In this document: one piece after another, positions 24,138 through 32,863 of the stretch
Numbering within the stretch: position 1 is the stretch's first letter
How the letters are laid out: each line of letters begins with the position of its first letter
Notes under the pieces: model-generated
Told to the model about the DNA's origin: nothing
Seen by the model: the letters and a program-made list of their open reading frames with translations, nothing else
Database searches by the model: none
NCBI GenBank assembly: GCA_023423715.1
Contig: JAFAFC010000020.1
Span: forward strand, 1-64,000
Direction of reading: 5' to 3'
Origin: Bacteroidota bacterium
GTDB taxonomy: Bacteria > Bacteroidota > Bacteroidia > Flavobacteriales > Weeksellaceae
DNA: 64,000 nucleotides
Translations under genes and position numbers: made by a program

Positions 24138-25214
24138 TTAAAATGCTATCGCCAGCGAGGTTGTTAAGCAAAAATTAGAGTTTATAGGATCGTCGTTTTT
24201 CAAGAAAACTTTGTCTTTGGACGAATATCCTTTTCCTTCAATTCTCCAAACTAGATTTTTTGTTACTTGATAATCGTAGTTTAAAGAATAACCCCACGTT
24301 TGAAATCCGTTCGGACTTCCTGTACTGATCATCACGCCGTTTTTATCGTTGTAATATTCGGCTCTTGCGCTGATGTTGCTTTTTTCCGTAGTTTGAAATT
24401 TTACAATAACAACGGGAGTGTACCATGAATTGTATTGTTTGCTGCTTTTCGCTTTTTGCTCCGCGCCGATATCAAATCCAGCAATAATTCCCAATTTGGG
24501 ATTGATCTGAAAAGTTCCGTATAAATTATGGAAATACCGCATTTGTCGCAAACTATCGGGTTTATCATTTCCCACAAAAGAACTGCTGTTTAGCGTTATT
24601 TTATCATTCAATTTATAGGTGAGTTGATGCCCAAACCCAATCGTGTTATTATCGTCAACACGTTGGATTCTTTGCCATCCGTTCAAAGTGAGAACACTCA
24701 TATACCATTTTCCATTATCGGTGGTGTAGGAAAGTCTTGCACCTGTTTCGAAATACGGCGAATTTTCCGCTGCAATACTTCGTGTTAACGTCCAATTATC
24801 CTTTCCAATGGCACTTTCCCAACCAATATGCGACGGTAGAATTCCGGCATCAATCCAAATGTTTTTTGATTTTGAAATTTTTACCCCAACATTGGCTTCA
24901 TAAATATTTTTCAAAACGCCCGTTTCTGCAGCGTAATTGGCGTTCATGTACGTTCCAGCCGCCAAAGCGAGGTTCGAACGAACATTTTCGGTTTGATAAG
25001 AAGCTTTTATCATCGCTAAATTTACCGTGAATTCGTTGTGGCGATTATGAGAATAAATAAAACCAGGCTTGGTATGATTTTCGGGATTTCCGAAATCGTA
25101 AGCGTAATAAACTTCTCCGTAAGCGCTGATTGATAAAGGTTTTTGAATAGAATCGTTTTGTGCAAACACAATATTTGAAAGTGCTACAAAAGCGATGATG
25201 AATATATTTTTCAT
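24138..25214 (-). CDS. Outer-membrane beta-barrel porin of the kdp locus (bbp2-like)
   Basis: A 358-residue protein with a signal peptide (about 1-18, VFAQ) and alternating beta strands ending in an aromatic residue (SLAIAF), typical of outer-membrane barrels. It resembles the putative OmpL-like beta-barrel porin-2 family, e.g. the SAYGEVYYAYDFG start and IDAGILPSHIGWE. Sitting between kdpC and kdpD, it probably helps potassium or solutes reach the periplasm when Kdp is induced; this role is inferred. Confidence 0.8.
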   Translation of the reverse strand: MKNIFIIAFVALSNIVFAQNDSIQKPLSISAYGEVYYAYDFGNPENHTKPGFIYSHNRHNEFTVNLAMIKASYQTENVRSNLALAAGTYMNANYAAETGVLKNIYEANVGVKISKSKNIWIDAGILPSHIGWESAIGKDNWTLTRSIAAENSPYFETGARLSYTTDNGKWYMSVLTLNGWQRIQRVDDNNTIGFGHQLTYKLNDKITLNSSSFVGNDKPDSLRQMRYFHNLYGTFQINPKLGIIAGFDIGAEQKAKSSKQYNSWYTPVVIVKFQTTEKSNISARAEYYNDKNGVMISTGSPNGFQTWGYSLNYDYQVTKNLVWRIEGKGYSSKDKVFLKNDDPINSNFCLTTSLAIAF

Positions 25215-25313
25215 GTTTTTACTCTTAAAAGCTTTCCGGAATTAATAACAATCCCGAAAAGCACTGAAATACTAGTTAAATATGGTTTTCTTTAAATTTT
25301 TGAGGCGAATTTT

Positions 25314-25883
25314 CTACTTAGAATTCACCAATTGGTCTAATGCAATATTCAGTTTCAAAACATTGATTTTTTCTGGTCCAAATAGCCCTATCAAAGGTTT
25401 TTCGGTGTTTTGAGAAATAAGATTTTGGATTTGTTCTTCCGAGATATTTCTCAAGTTCGCAATTCTTTTAGCTTGAACTTTTGCACCTTGAACAGAAATA
25501 TTGGGATCCAAACCGCTTCCACTTGCGGTAATCAAGTCCATTGGAATTTCCGATTTTTGGATTTCGGGGTTATGTTGCATGAAGTTTTCGATTCTTTTTT
25601 CCACTTCTTGCAAATATTCTTTGTTAGAAGCCCCTTTATTACTCGCTCCAGAACCCGCTGCATTATAATCTACAGCCGATGGACGCGACCAGAAATACTC
25701 ATCTTTATCAAATTTTTGACCGATGTTTTCGTAGTAGGTTTTTCCTTTGTATTCAATAGTTTTCCCTTTTCCGTTATTGGGTGCAGCTTGCGCGATTGCC
25801 CAAATAATTCCGGGGTAAATCACCGCAAAAAATAAAATCATAATAGCGGTAAGTTTGATGGCGGGTAAAATATGTTGTTTCAT
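25314..25883 (-). CDS. kdpC: Potassium-transporting ATPase subunit C
   Basis: A 189-residue KdpC with one N-terminal membrane helix (about 10-30) and a periplasmic domain containing the family motifs YFWSRPSA, AASGSNKG-like spacing (here AGSGASNKG), DLITASGSGLDP and GLFGPEKINVLKLN. It stabilises the KdpA-KdpB complex. It follows kdpB by 23 bp. Confidence 0.95.
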   Translation of the reverse strand: MKQHILPAIKLTAIMILFFAVIYPGIIWAIAQAAPNNGKGKTIEYKGKTYYENIGQKFDKDEYFWSRPSAVDYNAAGSGASNKGASNKEYLQEVEKRIENFMQHNPEIQKSEIPMDLITASGSGLDPNISVQGAKVQAKRIANLRNISEEQIQNLISQNTEKPLIGLFGPEKINVLKLNIALDQLVNSK

Positions 25884-25906
25884 TTTGTTTAAATTTTAAA
25901 TAAGAT

Positions 25907-28003
25907 TTAGAAGAAAAAAGAAACCAGAATATCGATTAATTTTATTCCGATAAATGGGACGATAATTCCGCCCAAACCGTAAATAAACAGGTTTCTTCTT
26001 AGTAAAGCCGAAGCGCCAATTGGTTTATACGCAACGCCTTTTAATGCTAATGGAATGAGAATCGGAATAACAATCGCGTTGAAAATAATTGCCGATAAAA
26101 TGGCGGTTTCAGGAGAATGTAATTTCATAATATTCAAACCTTGCAAAGCTGGAATTGCGGTGATGAAAAGCGCTGGAATAATGGCGAAATATTTCGCGAC
26201 ATCATTGGCAATACTGAAGGTTGTTAACGTTCCACGCGTCATTAAAAGTTGCTTTCCGATTTCTACAATTTCGATGAGTTTTGTAGGGTCATTATCCAAA
26301 TCCACCATATTTCCGGCTTCTTTCGCAGCTTGAGTTCCGCTGTTCATCGCAACGCCCACATCGGCTTGTGCAAGCGCAGGCGCATCGTTGGTTCCGTCGC
26401 CCATCATCGCGACAAGTCGGCCTTCAGATTGTTCTTTTTTAATGTAGTTCATTTTATCTTCGGGTTTCGCTTCGGCAATGAAATCATCAACACCGGCTTT
26501 TTCCGCGATAAATTTTGCTGTTAAAGGATTATCACCGGTAACCATCACGGTTTTGATTCCCATTTTTCGAAGTCTGTCGAAACGTTCTTGAATCCCAGGT
26601 TTTATGATGTCTTGAAGTTCAATAACGCCCAAAACTTTTTCATTTTTTGAAACCACAAGCGGAGTTCCGCCGTTACTTGAGATTTGTTTTACATTTTCTG
26701 CAGCTTCTTGTGGGAAAGTGTTTCCGGCTTTCTCCACCAAGTTTTTTATTGCATCAGAAGCTCCTTTTCTAATTCTTGAATTTTCAAAATCAATTCCTGA
26801 ACTTCTGGTTTCAGCCGTGAACTTGTTAATTGTAAAAGGTGAATTGTTAATGGTATTGGTAGTCTCATCAATTGTAAAAATAGATTCACTATTTACCATT
26901 AACGATTTACCTAATTCTACAATCGATTTTCCTTCAGGCGTTTCATCAGACATGGAGCTTAAAACCACTGCTTTGATAAATTGACTTTCGTCCACACCGT
27001 TTACAGGATAAAATTGAGTTGCTTTACGGTTTCCGATGGTGATTGTTCCCGTTTTATCGAGTAGCAAAACATCGATATCACCTGCGGTTTCTACGGCTTT
27101 TCCGCTTTTTGTAATCACGTTTGCTCGCAAAGCTCTATCCATTCCTGCGATACCAATTGCAGACAGTAAACCGCCAATTGTGGTCGGAATTAAACAAACA
27201 AATAACGAGATGAATGCAGCGATGGTAATCGGTGTTTGCGCATAATCCGCAAAGGGTTTTAGAGTCACCGTTACGATGATGAAAACCAAAGTAAATCCTG
27301 CTAAAAGTATGGTTAACGCTATTTCGTTGGGTGTTTTTTGTCTTGAAGCACCTTCGACTAGAGCAATCATTTTATCAAGAAAACTTTCGCCTTGTTCGGT
27401 TGTTGCCACTACTTTTATTTGATCCGAAAGCACTTTTGTACCACCTGTTACGCTACTTTTGTCGCCTCCAGATTCACGAATAACAGGAGCACTTTCGCCC
27501 GTAATCGCACTTTCATCGATTGTTGCTAAACCTTCGATAATTTCACCATCAGCAGGAATAATATCGCCCGCTTCACAAAGGAAAATATCGCCTTTTTTGA
27601 GTAATGAAGAATTGACAATTGATACTTGATAATTTTGAGAACCTGAATTTTTTAATTGTCCATTTTCCATTATCAATTTTTTAGCCGGCGTTTCTTCTCT
27701 TGTTTTTCTCAAACTATCGGCTTGTGCTTTTCCTCTTGCTTCCGCGATGGCTTCTGCAAAATTTGCGAATAATAATGTCACGAAAAGAACTAGGAAAACG
27801 ATAAAGTTATATCCGAAACTTCCTTGCGATTTCTCGCCCAATAACGTCCAAATGCTTACGAAAAACATGACAACTGTCCCGATTTCTACCAGAAACATGA
27901 CTGGATTTCGGAACATCGTTTTTGGATTTAATTTTATAAAAGATTCTGCTAGTGCGCTTTGCACCATATCTTTTTGAAATAATGATTGATGATCTGATTT
28001 CAT
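25907..28003 (-). CDS. kdpB: Potassium-transporting ATPase subunit B (P-type ATPase)
   Basis: A 698-residue P-type ATPase subunit. TGES, the phosphorylation motif DKTGT (Asp316) and the hinge GDGTNDAPAL are all present, so it should be active. Two segments look foreign: residues about 109-133 (MENGQLKNSGSQNYQ, then VSIVNSS) and about 367-394 (ESIFTIDETTNTINNS, then PFTIN). Both coincide with DNA resembling the AATTGATAATGGA dispersed repeats, and the first makes the loop before KKGDI about 20 residues longer than in E. coli KdpB as I remember it. Both insertions keep the frame and lie in cytoplasmic loops. Confidence 0.95.
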   Translation of the reverse strand: MKSDHQSLFQKDMVQSALAESFIKLNPKTMFRNPVMFLVEIGTVVMFFVSIWTLLGEKSQGSFGYNFIVFLVLFVTLLFANFAEAIAEARGKAQADSLRKTREETPAKKLIMENGQLKNSGSQNYQVSIVNSSLLKKGDIFLCEAGDIIPADGEIIEGLATIDESAITGESAPVIRESGGDKSSVTGGTKVLSDQIKVVATTEQGESFLDKMIALVEGASRQKTPNEIALTILLAGFTLVFIIVTVTLKPFADYAQTPITIAAFISLFVCLIPTTIGGLLSAIGIAGMDRALRANVITKSGKAVETAGDIDVLLLDKTGTITIGNRKATQFYPVNGVDESQFIKAVVLSSMSDETPEGKSIVELGKSLMVNSESIFTIDETTNTINNSPFTINKFTAETRSSGIDFENSRIRKGASDAIKNLVEKAGNTFPQEAAENVKQISSNGGTPLVVSKNEKVLGVIELQDIIKPGIQERFDRLRKMGIKTVMVTGDNPLTAKFIAEKAGVDDFIAEAKPEDKMNYIKKEQSEGRLVAMMGDGTNDAPALAQADVGVAMNSGTQAAKEAGNMVDLDNDPTKLIEIVEIGKQLLMTRGTLTTFSIANDVAKYFAIIPALFITAIPALQGLNIMKLHSPETAILSAIIFNAIVIPILIPLALKGVAYKPIGASALLRRNLFIYGLGGIIVPFIGIKLIDILVSFFF
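26822..26905 (-). repeat. Repeat-like insert in kdpB (second)
   Basis: Coding DNA holding GAATTGTTAATGG, ATCAATTGTAAAAA and TTTACCATTAACG, units of the same family as the intergenic clusters. It encodes the low-complexity Thr/Asn/Ile-rich segment at residues about 367-394. Confidence 0.55.
27608..27685 (-). repeat. Repeat-like insert in kdpB (first)
   Basis: Coding DNA holding GAATTGACAATTGAT, CTTGATAATTTTG, TTAATTGTCCATTTTCC and ATTATCAATT. These match the repeat family and encode the extra loop at residues about 107-132. Confidence 0.6.
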
Positions 28004-28016
28004 TTCTTTGTTTAGT

Positions 28017-29705
28017 TTATTTCATTGAAAAATATTCTGCAATAGGTCCTAAAGCCAAAGCAGGGAAGAAGGAAAGTGCTGCAACAATAGCTATTACTGC
28101 AAAAACCATTAATCCAAAAGTTGATGTATCGGTTTTTAAAGTTCCTGCACTTTCTGGGATGAATTTTTTCTGAGCCAAAAGTCCAGCGATTGCAACAGGT
28201 CCAATTATTGGCAGAAAACGCCCTAGAATCAACACAAAACCAGTTGCGATATTCCAAAATAGCGTGTTGTCGCCTAAACCTTCGAAACCACTTCCGTTGT
28301 TAGCAGAAGCTGATGTAAATTCATACAACATTTCGCTAAAACCATGGAAACCTGTATTGTTTAATGTGGAAGCTCCAAATTCTGGTGAATTGGCTGCTAA
28401 AGCCGTTCCCACCAAGATTAAAAACGGATGTAAAAGCGCAATAATCATCGCGATTTTCATTTCGCGGGCTTCAATTTTTTTACCCATAAATTCGGGTGTT
28501 CTTCCCACCATTAATCCACTGATAAAAACCGCAAGAATGATGAAAACTAAGAAATTGAGAATTCCTACTCCGCAACCGCCATAAAACGCATTAATCATCA
28601 TCGCAAGCATTTCATTCATTCCAGATAACGGCATCGAACTGTCGTGCATTGAGTTGATAGATCCTGTAGAAATTACCGTGGTTACAATGCTCCAAAAACC
28701 TGATGTAGCCGCACCAAAACGAATTTCTTTCCCTTCCATCGCACCTAAATCTGAATTAATTCCCATTTGAGCAATCGCAGGATTTCCATTCATTTCCATA
28801 TTGATATTTGGTATGGCGAGAAGTAGGAATCCAACGGTCATCACCCCTAAAATCATCCATGAAAATTTTCTTCTGTTGATGAAAAATCCAAACGCGAAAA
28901 CCATGGCAACAGGAACGATAAGTTGTGCAAACATTTCTACCATGTTGCTTAAATAACTTGGATTTTCTAAAGGATGAATTCCGTTGGTTCCGAAAAATCC
29001 TCCGCCGTTGGTTCCGATATGTTTTATAGCAACGAAACCTGCAGCAGGACCTCTGGAAACTTCCATTTTATCGCCCTGAAAATTCGTCAAATGATCTTTC
29101 CCTTCAAAAGTTTGCGGTGTTCCTTGGAAAACCAAAATACTCGCAACAACAATACAAAGCGGAAGCAAAATTCTAGTACAAGATTTCACGAAGAAATCGT
29201 AAAAATTCCCTAGTTGTGTGGTGCATTTATCTCTAAAAGCTCTGAAAACAACAGCAGCGGCAGCTAAACCAACTCCAGCGCTTACAAATTGTAAAAACAT
29301 TAACCAAAGTTGACCGAGATAACTCATGCCTGTTTCGCCCGAATAATGCTGTAAGTTGCAATTAACCACAAACGAAATAATCGTGTTGAAAGCCAAATCT
29401 GCAGACATACTTGGGTTGTGATCTGGATTGAGTGGTAAACTTCCTTGCGTCATTAAAATCAGCATTCCGAGAAGAAACCAAACTAAATTTATGGTGAGCA
29501 AAGCGGTTAAATGCTGTTTCCAATTCATTTCTTTGGTGGCATCGATACCACTAATTTTAAAGAATAATTTTTCGATGGGTCCGAAAATTTTGTCGGCCGC
29601 CATTTTCTTACCGCCGTAAACGTTGGAAATGTATTTTCCGAGCGGTATTCCTATCGCGATGGTTACGCAAAACATGGCGATAATTCCTAATATTTCTGTG
29701 TTCAT
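28017..29705 (-). CDS. kdpA: Potassium-transporting ATPase subunit A
   Basis: A 562-residue polytopic potassium channel-like subunit with about ten membrane helices. The selectivity-filter-like segments of KdpA are recognisable (e.g. NTIISFVVNCNLQHYSG, GTNGGGFFGTNG, TSASANNGSGFEGLG). Length equals the usual 557-565. It is followed 13 bp later by kdpB. Confidence 0.96.
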   Translation of the reverse strand: MNTEILGIIAMFCVTIAIGIPLGKYISNVYGGKKMAADKIFGPIEKLFFKISGIDATKEMNWKQHLTALLTINLVWFLLGMLILMTQGSLPLNPDHNPSMSADLAFNTIISFVVNCNLQHYSGETGMSYLGQLWLMFLQFVSAGVGLAAAAVVFRAFRDKCTTQLGNFYDFFVKSCTRILLPLCIVVASILVFQGTPQTFEGKDHLTNFQGDKMEVSRGPAAGFVAIKHIGTNGGGFFGTNGIHPLENPSYLSNMVEMFAQLIVPVAMVFAFGFFINRRKFSWMILGVMTVGFLLLAIPNINMEMNGNPAIAQMGINSDLGAMEGKEIRFGAATSGFWSIVTTVISTGSINSMHDSSMPLSGMNEMLAMMINAFYGGCGVGILNFLVFIILAVFISGLMVGRTPEFMGKKIEAREMKIAMIIALLHPFLILVGTALAANSPEFGASTLNNTGFHGFSEMLYEFTSASANNGSGFEGLGDNTLFWNIATGFVLILGRFLPIIGPVAIAGLLAQKKFIPESAGTLKTDTSTFGLMVFAVIAIVAALSFFPALALGPIAEYFSMK

Positions 29706-29765
29706 TTTCTGAGTTGATCCTTTGTTTTGTAAATAAATTGTTCCGTTTTTCTTGAGATGAAATTT

Positions 29766-29879
29766 TTACTGAAGAAATTTTGCCCGTTCAATCACCAAAT
29801 AAAGAATGGCAATTACAAACAGCCACATCATGAGGATTGTGAAGGCATCTTTTAACTTTCTTTTGATATTGATTTTCAT
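29766..29879 (-). CDS. Small single-span membrane protein (37 aa)
   Basis: MKINIKRKLKDAFTIL followed by a hydrophobic helix (MMWLFVIAILYLVI) and ERAKFLQ. A positively charged N-terminus and one membrane span. It lies between kdpF and kdpA in the same direction, 12 bp after kdpF, so it should be translated from the kdp message. I know no family; it may be an extra Kdp stabiliser. Confidence 0.6.
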   Translation of the reverse strand: MKINIKRKLKDAFTILMMWLFVIAILYLVIERAKFLQ

Positions 29880-29891
29880 CTGAAAAAGGAT

Positions 29892-29969
29892 TTAGAATTT
29901 TTCTGGTTTTAAGAGTACGTAGCAGGTGTAGCCAAAAACCGCGAGTGCGACGATAAATAAAAGTGTCAT
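29892..29969 (-). CDS. kdpF: Potassium-transporting ATPase subunit F
   Basis: A 25-residue protein starting MTLLFIVALAVFGY and ending YVLLKPEKF. This is the canonical KdpF layout: one membrane helix and the C-terminal LxxPEKF motif. KdpF stabilises the KdpABC complex in the membrane. It is far below normal gene-calling size. Confidence 0.88.
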   Translation of the reverse strand: MTLLFIVALAVFGYTCYVLLKPEKF

Positions 29970-29980
29970 TTTTAAGTTTT

Positions 29981-30070
29981 TTAGAATTTATATTTTGTCA
30001 AAAAAATCGATGGATTTGTAAAAAAGGTAGAAGCAAGCCACGCCTGCCAAAACTAAAACTAGTGTGAGCA
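29981..30070 (-). CDS. Small single-span membrane protein (29 aa)
   Basis: MLTLVLVLAGVACFYLFYKS then IDFLTKYKF. One hydrophobic helix with a basic/aromatic tail, starting 11 bp upstream of kdpF's start. Size, topology and location suggest another Kdp-associated micropeptide; no known family is assigned. Confidence 0.55.
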
Positions 30071-30080
30071 TATTTTTGAT

Positions 30081-30224
30081 TTTAAAAGTTTATAAGAACT
30101 GCGCTAAAAGGCAAAAAAGAAACGCAAGCGCCAGAATCGTGAGCAGTATTTGCTTTGGTGTTAAGAACTCTGTTTTTGTTCTTTGAAGTCTTGTGTGATG
30201 TCGGTTTTGCCAATTGTTTTTCAT
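30081..30224 (-). CDS. Possible small membrane protein (47 aa) at the head of the kdp operon
   Basis: A basic, polar N-terminus (MKNNWQNRHHTRLQRTKTEF) followed by a hydrophobic stretch (QILLTILALAFSFLPFSAVL). It would be the first ORF of the kdp transcript. The leader is A-rich. Without a recognisable family it could also be untranslated leader. Confidence 0.4.
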
Positions 30225-30343
30225 GATTGAATCTTTAATTGATTTCAAAACCATAATGCCAAGATGCAGACCGAAAACAAAGAAAATCTCGTAAACGACT
30301 TCTAGGAAATGATTTACGATTTTTGAAGAAATTTTAGCACGAA

Positions 30344-30372
30344 AAAAAGCCTATCATTTTGAAAGGCTTTTT
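30344..30372 (-). terminator. Intrinsic terminator between regulator and kdp operon
   Basis: Stem AAAAAGCCT / AGGCTTTTT with an 11-nt loop and T runs on both strands. On the - strand it follows the NtrC-type regulator gene, separating its transcript from kdp. Confidence 0.75.
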
Positions 30373-30393
30373 ATTATTTTGAGAAGAAAAATG

Positions 30394-30470
30394 TAATTGA
30401 TAATTGATAATTAACAATTAACAATTAACAATTGACAATTATCCATTATCCATTATCAATTAATCCCGTA
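30394..30470. repeat. AATTGATAATTAACAATTGACAATTATCC repeat run
   Basis: Tandem units such as TAATTGATAAT, TAACAAT (three times), TGACAATTATCC and ATTATCCATTATC. It runs into the regulator gene: the last codons and the TGA stop (30456-30458) fall within the repeat. It belongs to the same family as the cluster at 20111-20351. Confidence 0.75.
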
Positions 30471-31796
30471 TTCTTCGATTTTTCGGTATAGAGTTGCAAC
30501 GCCGATTTCCAGCAAACGGGCGGTTTCTGCTTTATTTCCTTTGGTGTAATTTAGAATTTTTTGAATGTGAATTTTCTCCGCACTTGCCATCGAAAAAGCC
30601 GATAAGTTTTTCACTGAACTGATGTTGGAAGACGTGAAATCAAAGGGTAAACTGTCTTTTTGTAGCGTATTTTCGTCGGTTAAGATAACGCTGCGTTCGA
30701 TGACATTTCGCAATTCTCGAATGTTTCCTTTCCATTGATGCTGTTGGAGTGCATCCAAATATTCCGGAGAAATTTCCGAAATATTTTTGCCTGCTTTGTG
30801 CGAAAATGTTTGTAGAAAGTGTTTTGACAATTCCTTAATATCCGACAAACGCTCTTGCAACGAAGGCAAATTGATTTGAAAAACCGCAATTCTATAATAC
30901 AAATCTTCACGGAAATTCCCAGCCTCCACTTCATTTTGCAAGTTTCTGTGGGTGGCCGCAATAATGCGAACATCCGTTTTTGTGGGTTTGCTATCGCCGA
31001 CTTTCAAGAATTCACCTGTTTCTAAAACGCGCAATAATTTCGCTTGTAAATCGAGTGGCATTTCACCAATTTCATCAAGAAAAACGGTTCCGTTATTGGC
31101 TTCCTCGAAAATTCCTTTCGAATCTTTTACGGCTCCAGTAAAAGCGCCCGCTTTATGACCAAACAATTCATTTTCCAACAAATCTTTACTGAACGCAGAA
31201 CAGTTTACGGCGATAAAATTTTGTTTATTTCTCGTACTTGCGTTGTGAATGGCTTCCGCAAAAACTTCCTTTCCCGTTCCTGTTTCGCCCGTCAAAAGCA
31301 CCGTTGCATCAGTTCCTGCTACTTTTTTTGCAGAATCAATTGCCGATTTTATTGCCGATGACTTTCCAACAATAGAATCAAACGATTTTTTCCCGCCCAA
31401 TTGTTTTTCAAGCATCAAAACCCGTTTGTTGAGAGCCACTTTTTCGACGGCTTTATACAAAAGTGGAATAATTCGGTTGTTGTCATCGCCTTTTGTAATA
31501 TAATCGAACGCACCATTTTTAATCGCTTTTACGCCATCAGGAATATTTCCAAACGCGGTGAGCAAAATCACTTCGACCGAAGGAAATTTGTCTTTTATTG
31601 TTTTTGAAAAATCGACACCACTACCGTCAGGAAGCTTTACATCGCAAATGATAACATCAATATCAGAAACTTCAAGTCGCTTCAATCCATTTTTCAAATC
31701 AGAAGCTACAAAGACCTCAAAACCTTCCAAAGAAATTATTTTGGACAGCAAAGTTCTGATTTTTTCTTCGTCGTCGATAAGAAGTATGGTGTTCAT
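30456..31796 (-). CDS. NtrC-family sigma-54-dependent response regulator
   Basis: A 446-residue regulator with a receiver (phospho-acceptor D52 in IICDVKLPDG), an AAA+ activator domain with Walker A GETGTGKE (170-177), the sigma-54 contact loop GAFTGA (217-222) and Walker B FLDE (239-242), and a C-terminal Fis-type HTH (about 405-446). Next to kdp and its kinase it most likely takes the place of KdpE. If so, kdp should have a sigma-54 promoter; upstream of the first kdp ORF I see only a poor match. The final residues (GIN and stop) are encoded in repeat DNA. Confidence 0.92.
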   Translation of the reverse strand: MNTILLIDDEEKIRTLLSKIISLEGFEVFVASDLKNGLKRLEVSDIDVIICDVKLPDGSGVDFSKTIKDKFPSVEVILLTAFGNIPDGVKAIKNGAFDYITKGDDNNRIIPLLYKAVEKVALNKRVLMLEKQLGGKKSFDSIVGKSSAIKSAIDSAKKVAGTDATVLLTGETGTGKEVFAEAIHNASTRNKQNFIAVNCSAFSKDLLENELFGHKAGAFTGAVKDSKGIFEEANNGTVFLDEIGEMPLDLQAKLLRVLETGEFLKVGDSKPTKTDVRIIAATHRNLQNEVEAGNFREDLYYRIAVFQINLPSLQERLSDIKELSKHFLQTFSHKAGKNISEISPEYLDALQQHQWKGNIRELRNVIERSVILTDENTLQKDSLPFDFTSSNISSVKNLSAFSMASAEKIHIQKILNYTKGNKAETARLLEIGVATLYRKIEEYGIN

Positions 31797-31813
31797 GGGC
31801 GAATTTTAAAGAG

Positions 31814-31821
31814 CAAAGATA
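31814..31821 (-). promoter_or_regulatory. -7 box for the NtrC-type regulator
   Basis: TATCTTTG on the - strand (TAnnTTTG), 17 bp before the ATG at 31796. No clear -33 element. Confidence 0.5.
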
Positions 31822-32041
31822 CTTAGATAATTGAAATAATAAATAGGAGCGTAGTTGAAAGGTTATTGTCGAGTTTAACATCTTAAAAAGAGAACAGTGC
31901 TACTTGATTTACGTTCTTTAGTAAATTGCAGAGATAATTTTGCTTGTCTTTTTTCATTATTTATTAAAAGATTTTAGCATCTTTGATTGCAAAGTGGAAT
32001 AGAAAAATTGAGTAAGTCCAGCTTTAAAAAAACAGAAAGGA

Positions 32042-32806
32042 ATGCGAATACTATCGGGATTTTTAATCATGGGAATATTTTTGATGAGCTGTAAAAAGGA
32101 GAAGAATGAAGATGTGGTCGTTTCCGCTCCCAAGTCGGATACCCTGCATATTTCCAAACAAAAAATAGAAACTTCACAAGATACCAAGCGAATTAATAAA
32201 ATTACGTTCGAACAAGTGACTTCTGAAGATTTTAACGTCTCGAAAAGTCAAGCCAAGTTTCCTAGTAAACCAAAAGTTAGAATTACGGACCCGAAATTAA
32301 TTCAACAAAAACTAAAAGGAATTGTCACCTTTGAACATACAAATGAGTATTTAGGAATTAAAAAAATACGATTTAGAAACGGAAAATCGGTATCGTATGA
32401 TTTTTTAGAAACTATTGCCGTTGCCTATTTTCCTGAAGAAGATATTCTCTTATGTGAAGGCGGTCATACAACAGATATAAGCTATAATTTGCGAACTGGA
32501 AAAGAAACGTATGATGTTGGAAATCCAGATTATGGGATTGTATCTCCCAATGGAAAATATCAGTTTACAAAACTCTATGAAGGGCAGGAGTGTTTTGATC
32601 ATTTCTTGCAGATGAAGAAAGGAAAAGAGTATGAAAAAGTTATCGGGCTGAATGCTATTTTCGAAAAGCAAAAAAATAAATGGCTATGCGTTATTGAAAA
32701 AGAATTTTGGAGTGATAACACGACATTACACTTTGCTTTAGTTACCGAATATAAAGAAGAAGGTAACGTTTACGACTACTACAAAATGAAATTGGAAGAA
32801 AAATAA
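32042..32806 (+). CDS. Hypothetical lipoprotein
   Basis: A 254-residue protein with a signal peptide and lipobox FLMSC (Cys17), then a Lys/Glu-rich linker and a beta-rich domain (SYNLRTGKETYDVGNPDYG, then VSPNGKYQF) that reads like propeller or lipoprotein-domain strands. Likely anchored to the outer membrane. I do not recognise a family. It is transcribed divergently from the regulator at 31796. Confidence 0.75.
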   Translation: MRILSGFLIMGIFLMSCKKEKNEDVVVSAPKSDTLHISKQKIETSQDTKRINKITFEQVTSEDFNVSKSQAKFPSKPKVRITDPKLIQQKLKGIVTFEHTNEYLGIKKIRFRNGKSVSYDFLETIAVAYFPEEDILLCEGGHTTDISYNLRTGKETYDVGNPDYGIVSPNGKYQFTKLYEGQECFDHFLQMKKGKEYEKVIGLNAIFEKQKNKWLCVIEKEFWSDNTTLHFALVTEYKEEGNVYDYYKMKLEEK

Positions 32807-32863
32807 ACGGAGACTTTAATTAGTCGAGTAAAAAATATGTTACAATCATAAGAACAGTTAGAA

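Noticed and set aside
25410..25835. 141-codon open frame on the + strand
   Set aside because: Antisense to kdpC, which has strong family motifs.
28012..28257. 81-codon - strand frame at the kdpA 3' end
   Set aside because: Lies in another frame within kdpA and has no start context or homology signal.
30245..30262. Sigma-54-like sequence TTGGCATTATGGTTTTGA on the - strand before the kdp micro-ORFs
   Set aside because: The -24 part fits, but the -12 GC is missing at the required spacing, so it is not reported as a promoter.
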